From positions 186,001 to 250,000 of the forward strand of contig JALBWU010000001.1 in assembly GCA_022678445.1 (NCBI GenBank): DNA of 64,000 nt, given 5' to 3'. Shown piece by piece: positions 54,652 to 64,000 of the stretch. Under the pieces are notes generated by a model, which saw only the letters and a list, made by a program, of their open reading frames with translations, was not told where the DNA came from and searched no databases. Both the position numbers and the translations under genes were made by a program. Positions within the stretch are counted from its first letter, which is position 1. Each line of letters starts with the position of its first letter. The DNA comes from Candidatus Aramenus sp. CH1. GTDB taxonomy: Archaea > Thermoproteota > Thermoprotei_A > Sulfolobales > Sulfolobaceae.

Positions 54652-56760
54652 GTGTTTTCGCTCAAAAGAGTTAATAAAGTTAAAGAACTAACTTTAACCG
54701 TGATCCAAGAACACCTTCCTATAATAACTGGAAGGTCCACTTACATAGACGACATAAATCCCAAGAACGCCGTCTTCCTCCAAGTGATTAGGTCGCCGAT
54801 CGCGAGGGGCAGGGTGCTCAAGGTAAGTAGACCGGAGAGGGCACTCCTCACGCTCACTTGGGAGGACGTGAAGGCATACATGCCGGTGGTGGGCGACACA
54901 GCTCTTCTCAAGCAGTCTAGGGTAGCCAAGATGCCAGTGCTCGCCGACGGTAGAGTCAACTTCGTCGGTCAGCCAGTCATGGCGGTGATTACTGAGGACC
55001 GGTACTCCCTTGAGGACCTAGCCGAGGAGACCCAGGTCGAGTACGAGGAAATGAGGGCAATAGTGGACGTAGAGGAGGCAATTAACGCCGAGCCGATCCA
55101 CGAGGGGCTGGATTCCAACGTTTCCGTGGACCAGATCCTCAGTGGTGGTGACCTCTCTCTCAAGGAAAAAGCTGACGTAGTGGTGAGCAGGAAGATAAAG
55201 CAGAGCAGGGTAGTGTCAAACCCAATGGAGACTAAAGGTTGCGTGTGCTGGTGGAACAACAACACCTTGAACGTCTACGCGTCCACCCAAGCTCCATTTA
55301 GGGTAAAGAACGACTTGAGGGAAGTACTGGGCATACTCCCTGAGAGGATAAACGTTTACTCGGCCCCAAACGTCGGGGGAGGCTTTGGGAACAAGTCCGG
55401 AGGCTACCCTGAGTACGTGCTTGGTGCTTTGGCTTCACTTAAGCTGAGGAGGCCAGTGAAGTGGGTGGAGACGAGGAGCGAGTTCCTAGTCAACGCCCAG
55501 TCCCTCGGCAGGGGAGAGGTCTCCGACGTGAGGCTCTACGCCAAGAAGGACGGCACTATCTTGGGGATGGAGGGAACTATAATAGCTAACATAGGTGCTT
55601 ACGACTACGGCATAAACTACAATACGCCCATGTTCGTGGCCAGGCTAGCAAATGGCCCCTACAAGCTTAAGTTCGCTAAGGTGAGGGCAATGTCGGTCTT
55701 TACCAACACCCCTCCCATGGGCTTTTACAGGGGGGCAGGGAGACCAGAAGCAGCGTTAATCCACGAAACTTTGGTGGAGGACCTAGCTGAGGAACTTGGG
55801 ATGGACCCTGTCGAGATAAGAAGGAAAAACTTGGTTGACGACTCTGGGTACGTAACGCCACTAGGAAACAAGCTGGACCCAGCCGGGTACAGAGAGGTAC
55901 TGGACAAGGCCGAGAAGTACTACAGGAAGGCCAAGGAGGTCCACAAAGGCGATAACGTTGGGGTATCTATAGTAGCTTTCACTGAGATAGTCAGAGTCTC
56001 CCCAGGGGAGTTGGCGAGGGCCGTGGTTAGGCAAGGCAAGGTAGTCTTCTACGTGGGAGGGCTAGGTTCCCACGGGCAGGCTTACTCCACGGTATTCAGG
56101 AAGGTGGTCTCGGAGACCTTAGGGATAAGCGAAGACAAGGTGGAAGTAATAACGGGGACTACGGAAGGAGTAAAGGAGGGAATAGGGAGCTTCGGCTCCA
56201 GGGGAGGGAGTGTGGGGAGCTCCGCCGTGATCGCCACGGCCCTAGAGCTCTCCAAGAGGATTGACGTCCGCCACTTGGAGAGGTACGAGGGAGTCGAGGT
56301 GGAGGTGTTCTACAGGACGGACGACATCTTCGCGCCTGGAGCTCACGTGGCGGTAGTGGAGGTGGACAAGGAGACCGGCTTCGCCAAAGTCCTCGAGTAC
56401 TACGCAGTGGAGGACGTTGGTAGAGTGCTCTCGCTAGAGGAGGTGGAGGGGCAAGTAATTGGCGGAGTGTTGCAGGGGGCCTCCCAAGTGATCATGGAGG
56501 CCATGAGATACGACGAGAGAGGGATACCTCTATGCAGTTCTATAGCCGACTGCGGTGTCCCAACTGCAGTGGAGTCTGTGAGGAGGATCGAAAACGAGGT
56601 CGTGGAGTTTCCCTCTGGGCTACTCTCCAAGAGCAGGGGGGTAGGGGAGTCTGGGACCACGGGAGCGCTCCCAGCGGTACTAATAGCGTTGGAACGCGCT
56701 ACACGCAGGAAGTTCCACGAGCTCCCAGTTTTCCCAGAGGAAATAGCCGGGAAAAACTAA
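54652..56760 (+). CDS. Molybdenum hydroxylase large subunit (aldehyde/xanthine/CO dehydrogenase family), orphan, 702 aa
   Basis: Molybdopterin-binding subunit: GRSTYIDDIN, APNVGGGFGNKSGGYPEYVL, MGFYRGAGRPEAALIHE, and the C-terminal catalytic Glu in GVGESGTTGALPAVLIALER. It resembles the glyceraldehyde or aldehyde oxidoreductases of Sulfolobales. About 60-80 residues shorter than the usual 750-780. No 2Fe-2S small subunit or FAD subunit lies nearby, so it must share those from another operon or act differently. GTG start at 54652, 16 nt after the GNAT gene. Confidence 0.87.
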   Translation: MFSLKRVNKVKELTLTVIQEHLPIITGRSTYIDDINPKNAVFLQVIRSPIARGRVLKVSRPERALLTLTWEDVKAYMPVVGDTALLKQSRVAKMPVLADGRVNFVGQPVMAVITEDRYSLEDLAEETQVEYEEMRAIVDVEEAINAEPIHEGLDSNVSVDQILSGGDLSLKEKADVVVSRKIKQSRVVSNPMETKGCVCWWNNNTLNVYASTQAPFRVKNDLREVLGILPERINVYSAPNVGGGFGNKSGGYPEYVLGALASLKLRRPVKWVETRSEFLVNAQSLGRGEVSDVRLYAKKDGTILGMEGTIIANIGAYDYGINYNTPMFVARLANGPYKLKFAKVRAMSVFTNTPPMGFYRGAGRPEAALIHETLVEDLAEELGMDPVEIRRKNLVDDSGYVTPLGNKLDPAGYREVLDKAEKYYRKAKEVHKGDNVGVSIVAFTEIVRVSPGELARAVVRQGKVVFYVGGLGSHGQAYSTVFRKVVSETLGISEDKVEVITGTTEGVKEGIGSFGSRGGSVGSSAVIATALELSKRIDVRHLERYEGVEVEVFYRTDDIFAPGAHVAVVEVDKETGFAKVLEYYAVEDVGRVLSLEEVEGQVIGGVLQGASQVIMEAMRYDERGIPLCSSIADCGVPTAVESVRRIENEVVEFPSGLLSKSRGVGESGTTGALPAVLIALERATRRKFHELPVFPEEIAGKN

Positions 56761-56817
56761 AACAGTTGATTATATTCAGGAGATAAGGTTTTTTATTCTT
56801 TTCCGCAACTATTTCTT

Positions 56818-57294
56818 ATGCCAAGGGAACTCACTCCCCTCGAGCAGTTACAGCTACTTGTCCCGGGGTACAGGGGGTACAAGGTCAAGGACTTAATAAG
56901 GCAGGACGACTTCCTGGTGAGGCAATCAACTGTCTCCAAGCTCCAGGCTGCTATAAACAACTTAGAAGCGCTGGAATCACAGATAGCCTCCTCGAACCCA
57001 TTCTCGCCCCTACTGAAGAGGATCGAGTTCGTCGTCTCTAAGATGAGGACGCTAATAGGGCAGGTCCTCTCAGCCCAAGGTGGAGGGGCAGACGTATACG
57101 CTAGGTACAAGGTGCACGCAGAACAGCTGGACGAGATAGTTAGCAACGACCTCCAAATGGTTTCGTTGGCTAACCAAGTTGCAAACCTCTCCGCTTCCCT
57201 GGACAACTTGGAGCAAATCCCTCCCTTGCTAGAGCAGATAAGGCAAGTACTCATCTTCAGGGAGAAGCTCTTCCTTCCTCCAGAATATAGATAG
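56818..57294 (+). CDS. Unknown helical protein, 158 aa, SPFH operon
   Basis: Almost entirely helical with heptad-like Leu/Ile spacing (SKLQAAINNLEALESQIASS, VANLSASLDNLEQIPPLLEQ), so probably coiled coil. Not recognised. TTTTTATT at about 56789-56796 is 26 nt before ATG 56818, a leaderless start. It precedes the SPFH gene by 42 nt and is probably its partner. Confidence 0.65.
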   Translation: MPRELTPLEQLQLLVPGYRGYKVKDLIRQDDFLVRQSTVSKLQAAINNLEALESQIASSNPFSPLLKRIEFVVSKMRTLIGQVLSAQGGGADVYARYKVHAEQLDEIVSNDLQMVSLANQVANLSASLDNLEQIPPLLEQIRQVLIFREKLFLPPEYR

Positions 57295-57336
57295 AAATCT
57301 TTTTATCTTTACTTAGCATAATAATTATGAACATTC

Positions 57337-58272
57337 ATGTCTATTCAATTTAGAGGTCAAGTTATTTCCACAGAACTGGAGAACGGAACCTCCTACATGT
57401 CACAGGACACGATAGTTTTTAGGTACCCAAAGGAGAACATAACCTCCAAGTCCCTCATCATTGTTCAGCCCACAGAGCAGGCAGTGGTCGTGATCCAAGG
57501 CCAGATCGCGGCTGTGTTGCCCCCTGGAACGCACAACGTGCAGTCGCCACAGAACCCGATTTCGTCGTTCCTCTCCAAGTTTAGGTATACTTCCCTACCC
57601 TACGATACCGTCGTGTACTTCGTGTCAACGACTAGGCACGAGGTGAGGGTAGCTGGGGTCAGCCAGACGGACGACCTCGTCCCCTTAGAGTACGAGGTGG
57701 CGGTGTACTTCAGGGTGGTGAACCCAGGGCTCCTTGTCACAAACGTCCAGTTCCACGAGGCGTTCTTCAAGGACGGCAACTTGGCAAACTACATATCTCC
57801 AGTAATAGACCAAGAGGTGAGCCAGATCCTAAACCACGTGAAGCTCACTGAGGTCTTCAAGAAGTTCGCCGACATATCCACTGCAGTAACGGCGGGGCTA
57901 AAGACCTTCCTAGGGGAAATCGGGGTCGAGCTCATCTCAGTGAGGATAACGAAGCTGATACCCCAAGACCCGGAGCTAAGGAGGATACTACAGCTGAGGG
58001 ATCTCGGGCTGGAGGTGTACGACGCTGTGAGGATGGGGCTAGCTAGGCTGTTGGCGGAGAGCGGCAACCCAGCGAGCGTTAACATGGCCCTAGGTGTACC
58101 GTATTTCCCAGCTCTTTCGTCCATCGTAGTTGGCTACCCGTACTTCCCGTTCTTCGGCGGTGCCCAAGGTCCCTCACAACAGCCCCCAGCTACTGGGGTC
58201 AACCTACAACAAGTGTTAAGGCAAGTCTTCGGAGCGACGTCCGGGGGTGCCCAGAGTGGCTCCTCCCAGTAG
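57337..58272 (+). CDS. SPFH/band-7 domain protein, 311 aa
   Basis: SPFH domain in residues about 40-220: LIIVQPTEQAVVVIQGQIAA, LPPGTHNV, VEYEVAVYFRVVNPGLLVT-like LEYEVAVYFRVVNPGLLV, GLKTFLGEIGVELISVRITK. It lacks an N-terminal membrane helix, placing it with the cytosolic YdjI/virion-core-like SPFH branch; a Gln/Pro/Gly-rich tail ends the protein. These proteins oligomerise and scaffold membranes. Next gene (membrane protein) starts 1 nt after the stop. Confidence 0.78.
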   Translation: MSIQFRGQVISTELENGTSYMSQDTIVFRYPKENITSKSLIIVQPTEQAVVVIQGQIAAVLPPGTHNVQSPQNPISSFLSKFRYTSLPYDTVVYFVSTTRHEVRVAGVSQTDDLVPLEYEVAVYFRVVNPGLLVTNVQFHEAFFKDGNLANYISPVIDQEVSQILNHVKLTEVFKKFADISTAVTAGLKTFLGEIGVELISVRITKLIPQDPELRRILQLRDLGLEVYDAVRMGLARLLAESGNPASVNMALGVPYFPALSSIVVGYPYFPFFGGAQGPSQQPPATGVNLQQVLRQVFGATSGGAQSGSSQ

Positions 58273-58273
58273 G

Positions 58274-58669
58274 ATGTTGGCTTGGAACGTAGCGTCTGCC
58301 ATTGGCTACTCCTTCATCTTGACCGTAGTCATGGCGGTCATCTCCTTAATAGTGAAGGCATTTTACCCTCCTACTGCCTTTGAACTCGCTCCAATAATGT
58401 CGTTGCTCAAGAGCCCTGCGTCTGGCGTAGTACAGTTGATAGTCTTGGGCCTCCTGGTCTCCTTCTCCCTACCTGTGGGGAGTAAGGTAGCAGAAGGAAA
58501 CCTCAAACAAGTGAGGAAGATAGCAGTGTACGCAGGGGTCAGCTACTTGGCGTTCTCACTTTTACCCAGTGCCTTCACCACGCCCTATCTTCAGACCACG
58601 GTGGGGCTTGTCATAGCCTATAACGTGTTGAACGGGGCTTTCTCCGGTACCTTAGCCACTTACTTCTAG
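58274..58669 (+). CDS. Four-helix membrane protein, SPFH operon
   Basis: Hydrophobic segments such as AIGYSFILTVVMAVISLIVK, VVQLIVLGLLVSFSLPVG, IAVYAGVSYLAFSLLPSA and VGLVIAYNVLNGAFSGTLA. The frame is open to 58247, but ATG 58274 lies just after the SPFH stop (58270-58272) and begins MLAWNVASAIGYSF. Unknown family; likely membrane partner of the SPFH protein. Confidence 0.7.
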   Translation: MLAWNVASAIGYSFILTVVMAVISLIVKAFYPPTAFELAPIMSLLKSPASGVVQLIVLGLLVSFSLPVGSKVAEGNLKQVRKIAVYAGVSYLAFSLLPSAFTTPYLQTTVGLVIAYNVLNGAFSGTLATYF

Positions 58670-58688
58670 ATAAAGTTGAAAAAGGAAC

Positions 58689-60305
58689 TTAGCCCATTGG
58701 CGGATATCCCTGGGGCATGCCCTGCTCCTGTCCTTGGGGTTGCTTTGAGGGAGCTGCGGCTATCATGTCGTCTATCTTTATTATAGCCACCGCAGCGTCA
58801 GTAGCCCCCTTGATCACTTGTTCCTTTACCCTTAGCGAATCCAACACGTTGATCTTCGTCATATCCTCCTCCACCCTACCTTTCATAACGTCGATCCCGG
58901 CGTTCTTCATGCCCTTGGCGTGAAGGCTCCTCAAGTCCACCATGGCGTTCACTGGGTCAAGGCCTGCAGTCTCCGCCAGCGTGCTTGCCATCTCCTCTAG
59001 GGCGTTAGCGTAGGCCTCTAAAGCCAGTTGCTCCTTTCCCGGCAAGGTCTTCTGCCTCAACCTCATCGCCAGCTCTTCCTCAAATGCACCTCCTCCTGCG
59101 GCAACGTAGGGGTCTATGAGGACGTTCCTCAGCGAGTTGAGCACGTCGTTAAAGCTCCTCTCCATTTCGTCCATGGCGACGTCTGTGGAGCCCCTTATGA
59201 GTACAGTCACGGCCTTAGCCTCCTTTACTCCCTTCACAAAGATGGCCTTATCCTTCCCCACCTGCCTCTCCTCAACTCTCTTTGCGTAACCTAGGCTCTG
59301 GGCGTCAATGTCCCTGTAGGAGCTCACTATCTTGGCCCCGGTGGCCTTAGCCAACTTCTCTAAGTCGCTCCTGCTGACGTTCTTTATGCCCATTATCTTG
59401 TTCTTGGCCAAGAAGTGGAGGGCGATGTCATCCATGCCCTTCTGCGATATGACCACGTTTGCCCCGGTCTTAGCTATTGCGTCCACCATTGCTTTTACCT
59501 GCCTTGCCTGCTCCTCTAACGCCTCCTTTATCTGCTCCGGCGAGGTTATGCTCAGCTTTGCTGTGATGTCCCCCTTCTCCACGTCTAGTCCAAAGTCGAT
59601 GACGGCTATCTTGGCCTCCTCCACTAACTTGGGCATAGAGGGACTCGGCACCTCCTTATCCAGTACAATGCCCTTGACCAATTCCACGTCGTCAGTGGAC
59701 TCTCCCCTCTTCTTCACGAACTTCACGTTGCTCAAGTCCACGTTGTACTTTTCTCCCTGCTTCTCGGCTATGGAGAACACGGCGTCCATGGCCACGTCTA
59801 TTACCTTGTCCATGTTGGAGGCGAAGAACTTGCTCGCCAACGTGGTGAACGCCACGTCCCTCAAGTACTTCCTGTCCTCTGGGTCCACTTGCGTTGCAAT
59901 CTCCTTGCTCAGGGAGAGGGCAAGTGCTTCTGCCTTCCTGTAGCCCTCTATGATAGTGTTGGGGTGTACCTTCTGGTCAAGGAGCTTTTCAGCCTGCTCT
60001 AGCAGGAATCCAGTGAACACAACTGCACTTGTAGTGCCGTCGCCCACCTCTGAGTCCTGGACTTTCGCCGTCTCCACTACCAGCTTAGCCGCCGGGTGGT
60101 CTACGTCCATCTCCTTTACTATCGTGGCTCCGTCGTTTGTGACTACCACGTCCTGGGTGGACGAGATTAGCATTTTGTCTAGTCCCCTAGGTCCTAGGCT
60201 CGACTTGAGCATCTCTGCCAAGGTCTTTACTGCTATGATGTTGGAGTATATTACGTCGTATCCCGTTTCCCTTCTAGTTCCTTGGCGAAATAGGAAGTTT
60301 TCCAT
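58689..60305 (-). CDS. Thermosome (group II chaperonin) subunit, gamma-like
   Basis: ATP-dependent folding chamber subunit. Signatures: SLGPRGLDKMLI, NDGATIVKEMDVDHPAAKL, EVGDGTTSAVVFTGFLL, GGGAFEEELAMRLRQ, ending IDDMIAAAP plus a Gln/Gly/Met-rich tail. The N-terminus without the long alpha/beta leader and the block GMKNAGIDVMKGRVEEDMTK resemble the gamma subunit of Sulfolobus rather than alpha or beta; the subunit call is inference. 538 aa. Convergent with the SPFH operon. Confidence 0.9.
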   Translation of the reverse strand: MENFLFRQGTRRETGYDVIYSNIIAVKTLAEMLKSSLGPRGLDKMLISSTQDVVVTNDGATIVKEMDVDHPAAKLVVETAKVQDSEVGDGTTSAVVFTGFLLEQAEKLLDQKVHPNTIIEGYRKAEALALSLSKEIATQVDPEDRKYLRDVAFTTLASKFFASNMDKVIDVAMDAVFSIAEKQGEKYNVDLSNVKFVKKRGESTDDVELVKGIVLDKEVPSPSMPKLVEEAKIAVIDFGLDVEKGDITAKLSITSPEQIKEALEEQARQVKAMVDAIAKTGANVVISQKGMDDIALHFLAKNKIMGIKNVSRSDLEKLAKATGAKIVSSYRDIDAQSLGYAKRVEERQVGKDKAIFVKGVKEAKAVTVLIRGSTDVAMDEMERSFNDVLNSLRNVLIDPYVAAGGGAFEEELAMRLRQKTLPGKEQLALEAYANALEEMASTLAETAGLDPVNAMVDLRSLHAKGMKNAGIDVMKGRVEEDMTKINVLDSLRVKEQVIKGATDAAVAIIKIDDMIAAAPSKQPQGQEQGMPQGYPPMG

Positions 60306-60333
60306 TTAACCACTCAGTCCAATTCTCGTCCAC

Positions 60334-60343
60334 GGTATAAATT
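60334..60343 (-). promoter_or_regulatory. Thermosome TATA box
   Basis: Minus strand AATTTATACC, predicting a transcript start near 60312, 7 nt before the ATG. The third tnpB relic ends about 17 bp upstream, so any further upstream control region has been separated from this promoter. Confidence 0.55.
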
Positions 60344-60359
60344 AGTATCTATAAATTTA

Positions 60360-61795
60360 CTGACCTCCTCCCCACCCTAAAGGGCGAGGGTTCTGCCTAG
60401 GTCTAAGGCGTTACTCCCCTTTATGGGAGTTACTCCGTGATGTGACGAGAAAAGAAAAAGGCTTCTTCAACGCGTTAACAATCTTCTTAACTCCTAGTTT
60501 CACAATGTTTAACGCTCCGTTGACGTCGCTGTGAAGCTTATGGCCAAGAGGACAGTTTACGACTCCCCTAGGCCTTCTCGTTACATTTGCGTTATGGTAA
60601 GCGCAAAAACGCGAAGTATTGTACTCAATCACTAGGTACGTCTTTATGCCGTATTCGTAAAACTTGTTCGCTATAGCGCCAACTTGCGATAAGACCAAAT
60701 GTTCGCAGTAAACTTGTTACCCTTATCTTGAGAGATGAAGTAAGGATATCCCAAATACACTGTTGAAACGCCAAGATTCCACAAATACTTAGCAAGATGA
60801 GATGCTAAAGTTCTGTAAATGAAGAAGCCTAGGTGAATCTTCGAGAAAATTCTTTCCCTTTCCCTCAGCACTTCTTCCACAGCTTTCACTTCTTGAACCT
60901 TCTCTGTCTCACTCTTCAGCTCGTCGAGTTCGGCGATCTTTTTCTGAAAATAGAAGTAATCGCTCTTAACGAGAGAACCCCTATAAAATAGAACAGTACC
61001 GTCCTCAACAACGACAGTAGCCAACGCGTTTACGCCAAGGTCAATTGACGCAACCTTGTTACCTTTAGGTCTCTCAACTTGAATCTCTCTCCTCAAACCG
61101 TGGACGACGAGAGAGTCCTTCATCGGCTTACGCTTTTCTTAGAAGTGGTTCTGCCAACGTCAACGAAATGTGGGCGTAAAAGTTGTTGCCTTCAACGCGA
61201 ATCTCCAGTCTACCTTGTACTCCAAACCACCTTAACCTACCTTCAAAGGGCATCTTCATTTCCCAATCCTTCAGAGAGATGACGTGCCTTTCTTCGTCGA
61301 CCTCGTAACGATCTTGCCTAACTACTAGGATCAACTTCCTCTTACCGTCTTCCTTCCAATAGCTTGGTGGTGAAACGTGATTAGCAAATGGTAGGTCTTT
61401 CCTTTGCTTTAGTAACGAGAAGAATGATGACCAAGCTTCGTTGTTCTTCTGAAAACAGCTTGAGCGTTAACTCCTAGGACCTTCTTGTACTTCTCGTAAT
61501 ACTTGTACCACGTTTCCTTAAAGTTGACATTCTTTTCTTGGAAGAATTGCTGTCTATCGTAGTTAGTCTCGTTCCACAGCTTTGCAGTTGCGTCTGCCAA
61601 CTTCCTCAATTTCCTCTGTTTACCCACTAGGAAATAGCCTCACGACGATTGTTCTAACGCTTCCCTCATTGCGGGGGTAATCGGCCCCCGCCCCTCATCT
61701 TTAGTTCGCCAAAGGAAGCGCCATAAAAGTAAATTGTTTTCATACTTTAAAACCTTACCCCGCCTTAAAAGGCGAGGTTTGTCTTCTTTTTTTAT
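60360..61795 (-). mobile_element. tnpB: Decayed IS200/IS605-family tnpB-only element, copy C
   Basis: Best preserved copy. Minus-strand start MKTIYFYGASFGELKM at 61742, an extra-G frameshift near 61690, the shared frameshift at about 61630, then QRKLRKLADATAKLW (61409-61627), RYEVDEERHVISLKDWEM (61128-61334), RuvC-I SIDLGVNALATVVVEDG (60671-61123), and VIEYNTSRFCAYHNAN...NCPLGHKLHSDVNGALN (60411-60698) with RuvC-II Glu, zinc-binding Cys/His and RuvC-III Asp still present. Ends: CTGACCTCCTCC at 60360 and a CCCCGCC/GGCGAGG hairpin followed by GTCTTCTTTT at about 61758-61795. No tnpA. Confidence 0.88.
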
Positions 61796-61908
61796 CAACG
61801 AAATATCAATAAGTCTATCTCGCCGAATCAAACCTCAAGTAAACTTGAGTGAGAGTCGAAGGCAAAGGCTTAAGAAACTTTCTTTACTTCTGGCGAAAAA
61901 CTTAGTTT

Positions 61909-62733
61909 GTGATCGAAACAGTTCAGCTGACCAAGGTCTACAGGGACGGGACAGTGGCGCTCGACAATCTCAACTTGACCCTCTCCTCCAAGATATCCTG
62001 CGTCATAGGGAGGAACGGAGCTGGGAAGACGACGTTAATAAGGATACTGTCCACACAGCTCCTGCCCACCAATGGGAGGGCACTCGTCAACGGCTACGAC
62101 GTCGTCAAGGAGGCGAAGAAGGTCAGGAAGATAATATGTAGCATACCCCAAGAGGCTGGTACAGCTGGTATGCCCTCACCTCTCGAACACCTCGTGATGT
62201 ACTTAACTGCAAGGAGCTTCTCAATTACTGAGGCAATCCAGACGGCGAGAAAGGCATTAAAGGAAATAGGGCTAGGGAAGGTCATGAACAAGCCTACAGA
62301 TGAACTCTCGGGAGGGATGAAGAGGAAGGTGTTTGTGGCTATGGCTCTAGCCTCAAATGCGGAAGTGGTCTTCCTGGACGAGCCCACCACAGGCCTCGAC
62401 CCGGTCTCTAGGCTGGAGGTGTGGTCTGCGATAAGGTCAATGGACTCTAAAGTGGTTCTGACTACGCATTACATGGAAGAGGCGGAGGCCTTGTGCGAGG
62501 AGATAGCAATAATAAACAACGGCAAACTAGTTGACAAGGGCTCCCCCTCAGAGCTCCTCGAGTCCCTGAAGGGAAAGGTGAGGGTTGAGGGAGTGGGGGA
62601 CATAAAGATAGGGAACTTGAGGATCTCCTACATGAGCCCAGAGGAGGCCAAGTCGTTGGTGGGGAAAGTCACGATAAAGCCGGTTACCCTAGAGGACGTG
62701 TTCATAACGAAGGGATTGTACATTGAAGATTAG
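61909..62733 (+). CDS. ABC transporter ATP-binding protein, 274 aa
   Basis: Walker [18 protein letters not shown], signature [15 protein letters not shown], Walker [16 protein letters not shown]-loop [12 protein letters not shown]. Of the ABC-2 drug/lipid exporter type (DrrA/CcmA-like). GTG start 61909 fits the family N-terminus [20 protein letters not shown]. The permease gene overlaps its end by 11 nt. Confidence 0.93.
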   Translation: MIETVQLTKVYRDGTVALDNLNLTLSSKISCVIGRNGAGKTTLIRILSTQLLPTNGRALVNGYDVVKEAKKVRKIICSIPQEAGTAGMPSPLEHLVMYLTARSFSITEAIQTARKALKEIGLGKVMNKPTDELSGGMKRKVFVAMALASNAEVVFLDEPTTGLDPVSRLEVWSAIRSMDSKVVLTTHYMEEAEALCEEIAIINNGKLVDKGSPSELLESLKGKVRVEGVGDIKIGNLRISYMSPEEAKSLVGKVTIKPVTLEDVFITKGLYIED

Positions 62734-63445
62734 GTTCGTCCTTGCGTTCTCGTGGTTTTACGGAGTGAGCACCCTAGTGAGGTCGCCAATCTACGTGCTC
62801 TCCTACTTGGCGTTACCGCTATCCTTGCTGTTCTTCATCTACTTTGTCTCCCACGGAACGCTGACCGACTTTGGGATACTGGGCGGGCTAATCTCGGTGG
62901 TGGTGTCTAACTCCCTATCGCTCATAGGGGACTTCGCTTTCTTCAGGCTGTACTTGAGGTTACAGGACTTGTTGGTGGCAACGGAGATAGGGCCAATGGA
63001 CTACGTGGCCGGGCTGGCTCTGGGCAACTTGGTCTACAGCATCCCCGGCATCATCCTGTACGTGATCATAGGTACGCACTTCGGAGTGTTCAACCTAGCT
63101 CAACTGCCCGTCATCGCCCTAGTCCTTCTAGTTCTGCTGAGCTCCAGCACTGGACTCTCCATAACTCTGGCTTCCTTCCTAAAGCACACCAGGCACTCCT
63201 GGGGGCTCTCCACCTTTATGTCCCTCCTCTTTACCCTCCTTCCTCCACTCTACTACCCCTACGTGATACTTCCAAAGCCGATACTTTACGCGCTTTATGC
63301 CTCCCCCTCCACTGCGGGGTCGATTGTACTGCAGGGTTACCTAGGGCTAGCACCCCTAGATCCGTTGGCAGTCTGGGTCTTGACTGTGGAGGGGGTCGCG
63401 TTCTCTGCCATTCCCTTTTTCGCCCTAAGGTGGAGGGAAAAATAG
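62723..63445 (+). CDS. ABC-2 type transporter permease, 240 aa
   Basis: Six hydrophobic segments ([60 protein letters not shown], others), typical of ABC-2 permeases. TTG start at 62723 inside the ATPase gene, indicating coupled translation. Substrate unknown; candidates are lipids, antibiotics or peptides. Confidence 0.87.
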   Translation: MKIRFVLAFSWFYGVSTLVRSPIYVLSYLALPLSLLFFIYFVSHGTLTDFGILGGLISVVVSNSLSLIGDFAFFRLYLRLQDLLVATEIGPMDYVAGLALGNLVYSIPGIILYVIIGTHFGVFNLAQLPVIALVLLVLLSSSTGLSITLASFLKHTRHSWGLSTFMSLLFTLLPPLYYPYVILPKPILYALYASPSTAGSIVLQGYLGLAPLDPLAVWVLTVEGVAFSAIPFFALRWREK

Positions 63446-63505
63446 TGAAGAGAAAGGACAGGGACCACTTGAGTACACGAGAGAGGGATGCTAGGGAAAA
63501 ACGCT

Positions 63506-64000
63506 TTAAGCCCTAGTGAGTTTCACTCCCTTGAACAAGGCGTAGGGGGTCAGCGTCGGGGTAGGGGCGTCCCACCACTTCACTAGGTACCTCTCCCTTG
63601 AGAGCTCCTCCAAGTTCCTCAACAAGTTCTTTAGGCTGTCGGCTATCCTGAGCCTTGGCGACACCCCCACTGGCTTACCTTCTCTGTACACCACTACCGC
63701 GTCCCTGCCCACTGTGGAGAACTGCCCCTCCACGTAGTTTTGGAACCTTGTGTACCAGTTATTGTTGAACAGTATCACGTTGCCCGCTAGAAGGTCTTCC
63801 CTCTTTACTTCCCCCTCCTTCACCTCAAGGTTCCACGCCCTAGGATAGACCCACCCGGCGTTGCCAGTGTTCTCCATGCCAAGTAACTCGGCGACCTCGT
63901 TGTTTAACAACGGCGTCTTGAAGACCCCTCCCTCTATTATCGCCTTGTCCCTAGTGAAGGTGCCCTCCCAGTCGAAGCCTACTGACATTGGTCTGTCCTG
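63506..64000 (-). CDS. TldD/PmbA-family metallopeptidase, C-terminal part, runs off the window
   Basis: The last 160-odd residues match the C-terminal domain of the TldD/PmbA (modulator of gyrase) family: NVILFNNNWYTRFQNYVEGQ, DAVVVYREGKPVGVSPRLRI, and MENTGNAGWVYPRAWNL. The frame stays open to position 64000, so the N-terminal part with the HExxxH-type zinc site (if TldD) lies outside. The C-terminal sequence looks closer to PmbA/TldE, but the call is uncertain without the rest. Confidence 0.7.
   Translation of the reverse strand, partial: QDRPMSVGFDWEGTFTRDKAIIEGGVFKTPLLNNEVAELLGMENTGNAGWVYPRAWNLEVKEGEVKREDLLAGNVILFNNNWYTRFQNYVEGQFSTVGRDAVVVYREGKPVGVSPRLRIADSLKNLLRNLEELSRERYLVKWWDAPTPTLTPYALFKGVKLTRA

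Overview
The window reads as chromosomal DNA of a thermoacidophilic crenarchaeon of the order Sulfolobales. The indicators are a slaA-slaB S-layer pair, an SSV-type integrase relic in a tRNA gene, a split threonyl-tRNA synthetase editing protein, crenarchaeal information-processing genes (Dph2, Csl4, Rpo11, TFS, NAC, aCPSF2, gamma-like thermosome subunit), many leaderless promoters with a TATA box about 26 nt before the start codon, and an Acidianus/Metallosphaera-sized SlaA. The GC content is near the middle range (my estimate, not computed), which would fit a Metallosphaera-like genome better than the AT-rich Sulfolobus or Acidianus. That genus guess is inference.

Layout. 0-2.6 kb: translation/transcription cluster (dph2, csl4, rpo11, a small unknown, tfs) and an intron-bearing tRNA-Arg(TCT). 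2.8-6.9 kb: a two-gene, domain-rearranged glutamate synthase. 7.2-10.9 kb: an accessory scar with tRNA-Gly(TCC) carrying an SSV-type int(N) relic, a decayed tnpB element, an ATPase gene with one nonsense codon and about 390 bp of unassigned DNA. 10.9-19.3 kb: HxlR regulator, unknown gene, then a tight operon (sugar nucleotidyltransferase, glmS, mevalonate kinase, ThrRS-ed, aCPSF2), NAC, an XRE regulator and tRNA-Pro(CGG). 19.4-24 kb: slaB and slaA. 24.3-25.8 kb: tRNA-Ala(TGC) and a second tnpB relic. 25.8-34.1 kb: old-yellow-enzyme type oxidoreductase, MFS transporter, helical-repeat gene, amidohydrolase-like gene, Clp1-type RNA 5'-kinase, aldo/keto reductase, OsmC-like protein, photolyase. 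34.2-47 kb: two divergent operons encoding a membrane-bound molybdenum-iron-sulfur (sulfur/polysulfide reductase-like) respiratory complex with its chaperone, polyferredoxin, accessory unknowns and flanking regulators. 47-54 kb: DUF1059 proteins, a three-gene unknown operon, pirin, a primase-superfamily gene with a frameshifted N-terminus, a divergent possible PD-(D/E)XK nuclease, and a medium-chain dehydrogenase with a repeat-rich promoter. 54-60.3 kb: GNAT, an orphan molybdenum hydroxylase large subunit, an SPFH-protein operon and a thermosome subunit. 60.4-64 kb: a third tnpB relic, an ABC exporter pair, and a TldD/PmbA-family gene running off the end.

Highlights. (1) A perfect 120-bp piece of the oxidoreductase gene sits inverted inside a neighbouring gene, flanked by an 8-bp direct repeat; removing it with one repeat copy restores a full reading frame. 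(2) All three tnpB copies share the same early frameshift and the same conserved 3' structured end. (3) The glutamate synthase FMN protein appears to carry a decayed internal duplicate of its own barrel. (4) The primase-like gene has a leaderless start in one frame and its catalytic body in another. (5) The molybdoenzyme locus carries several unrecognised partners.
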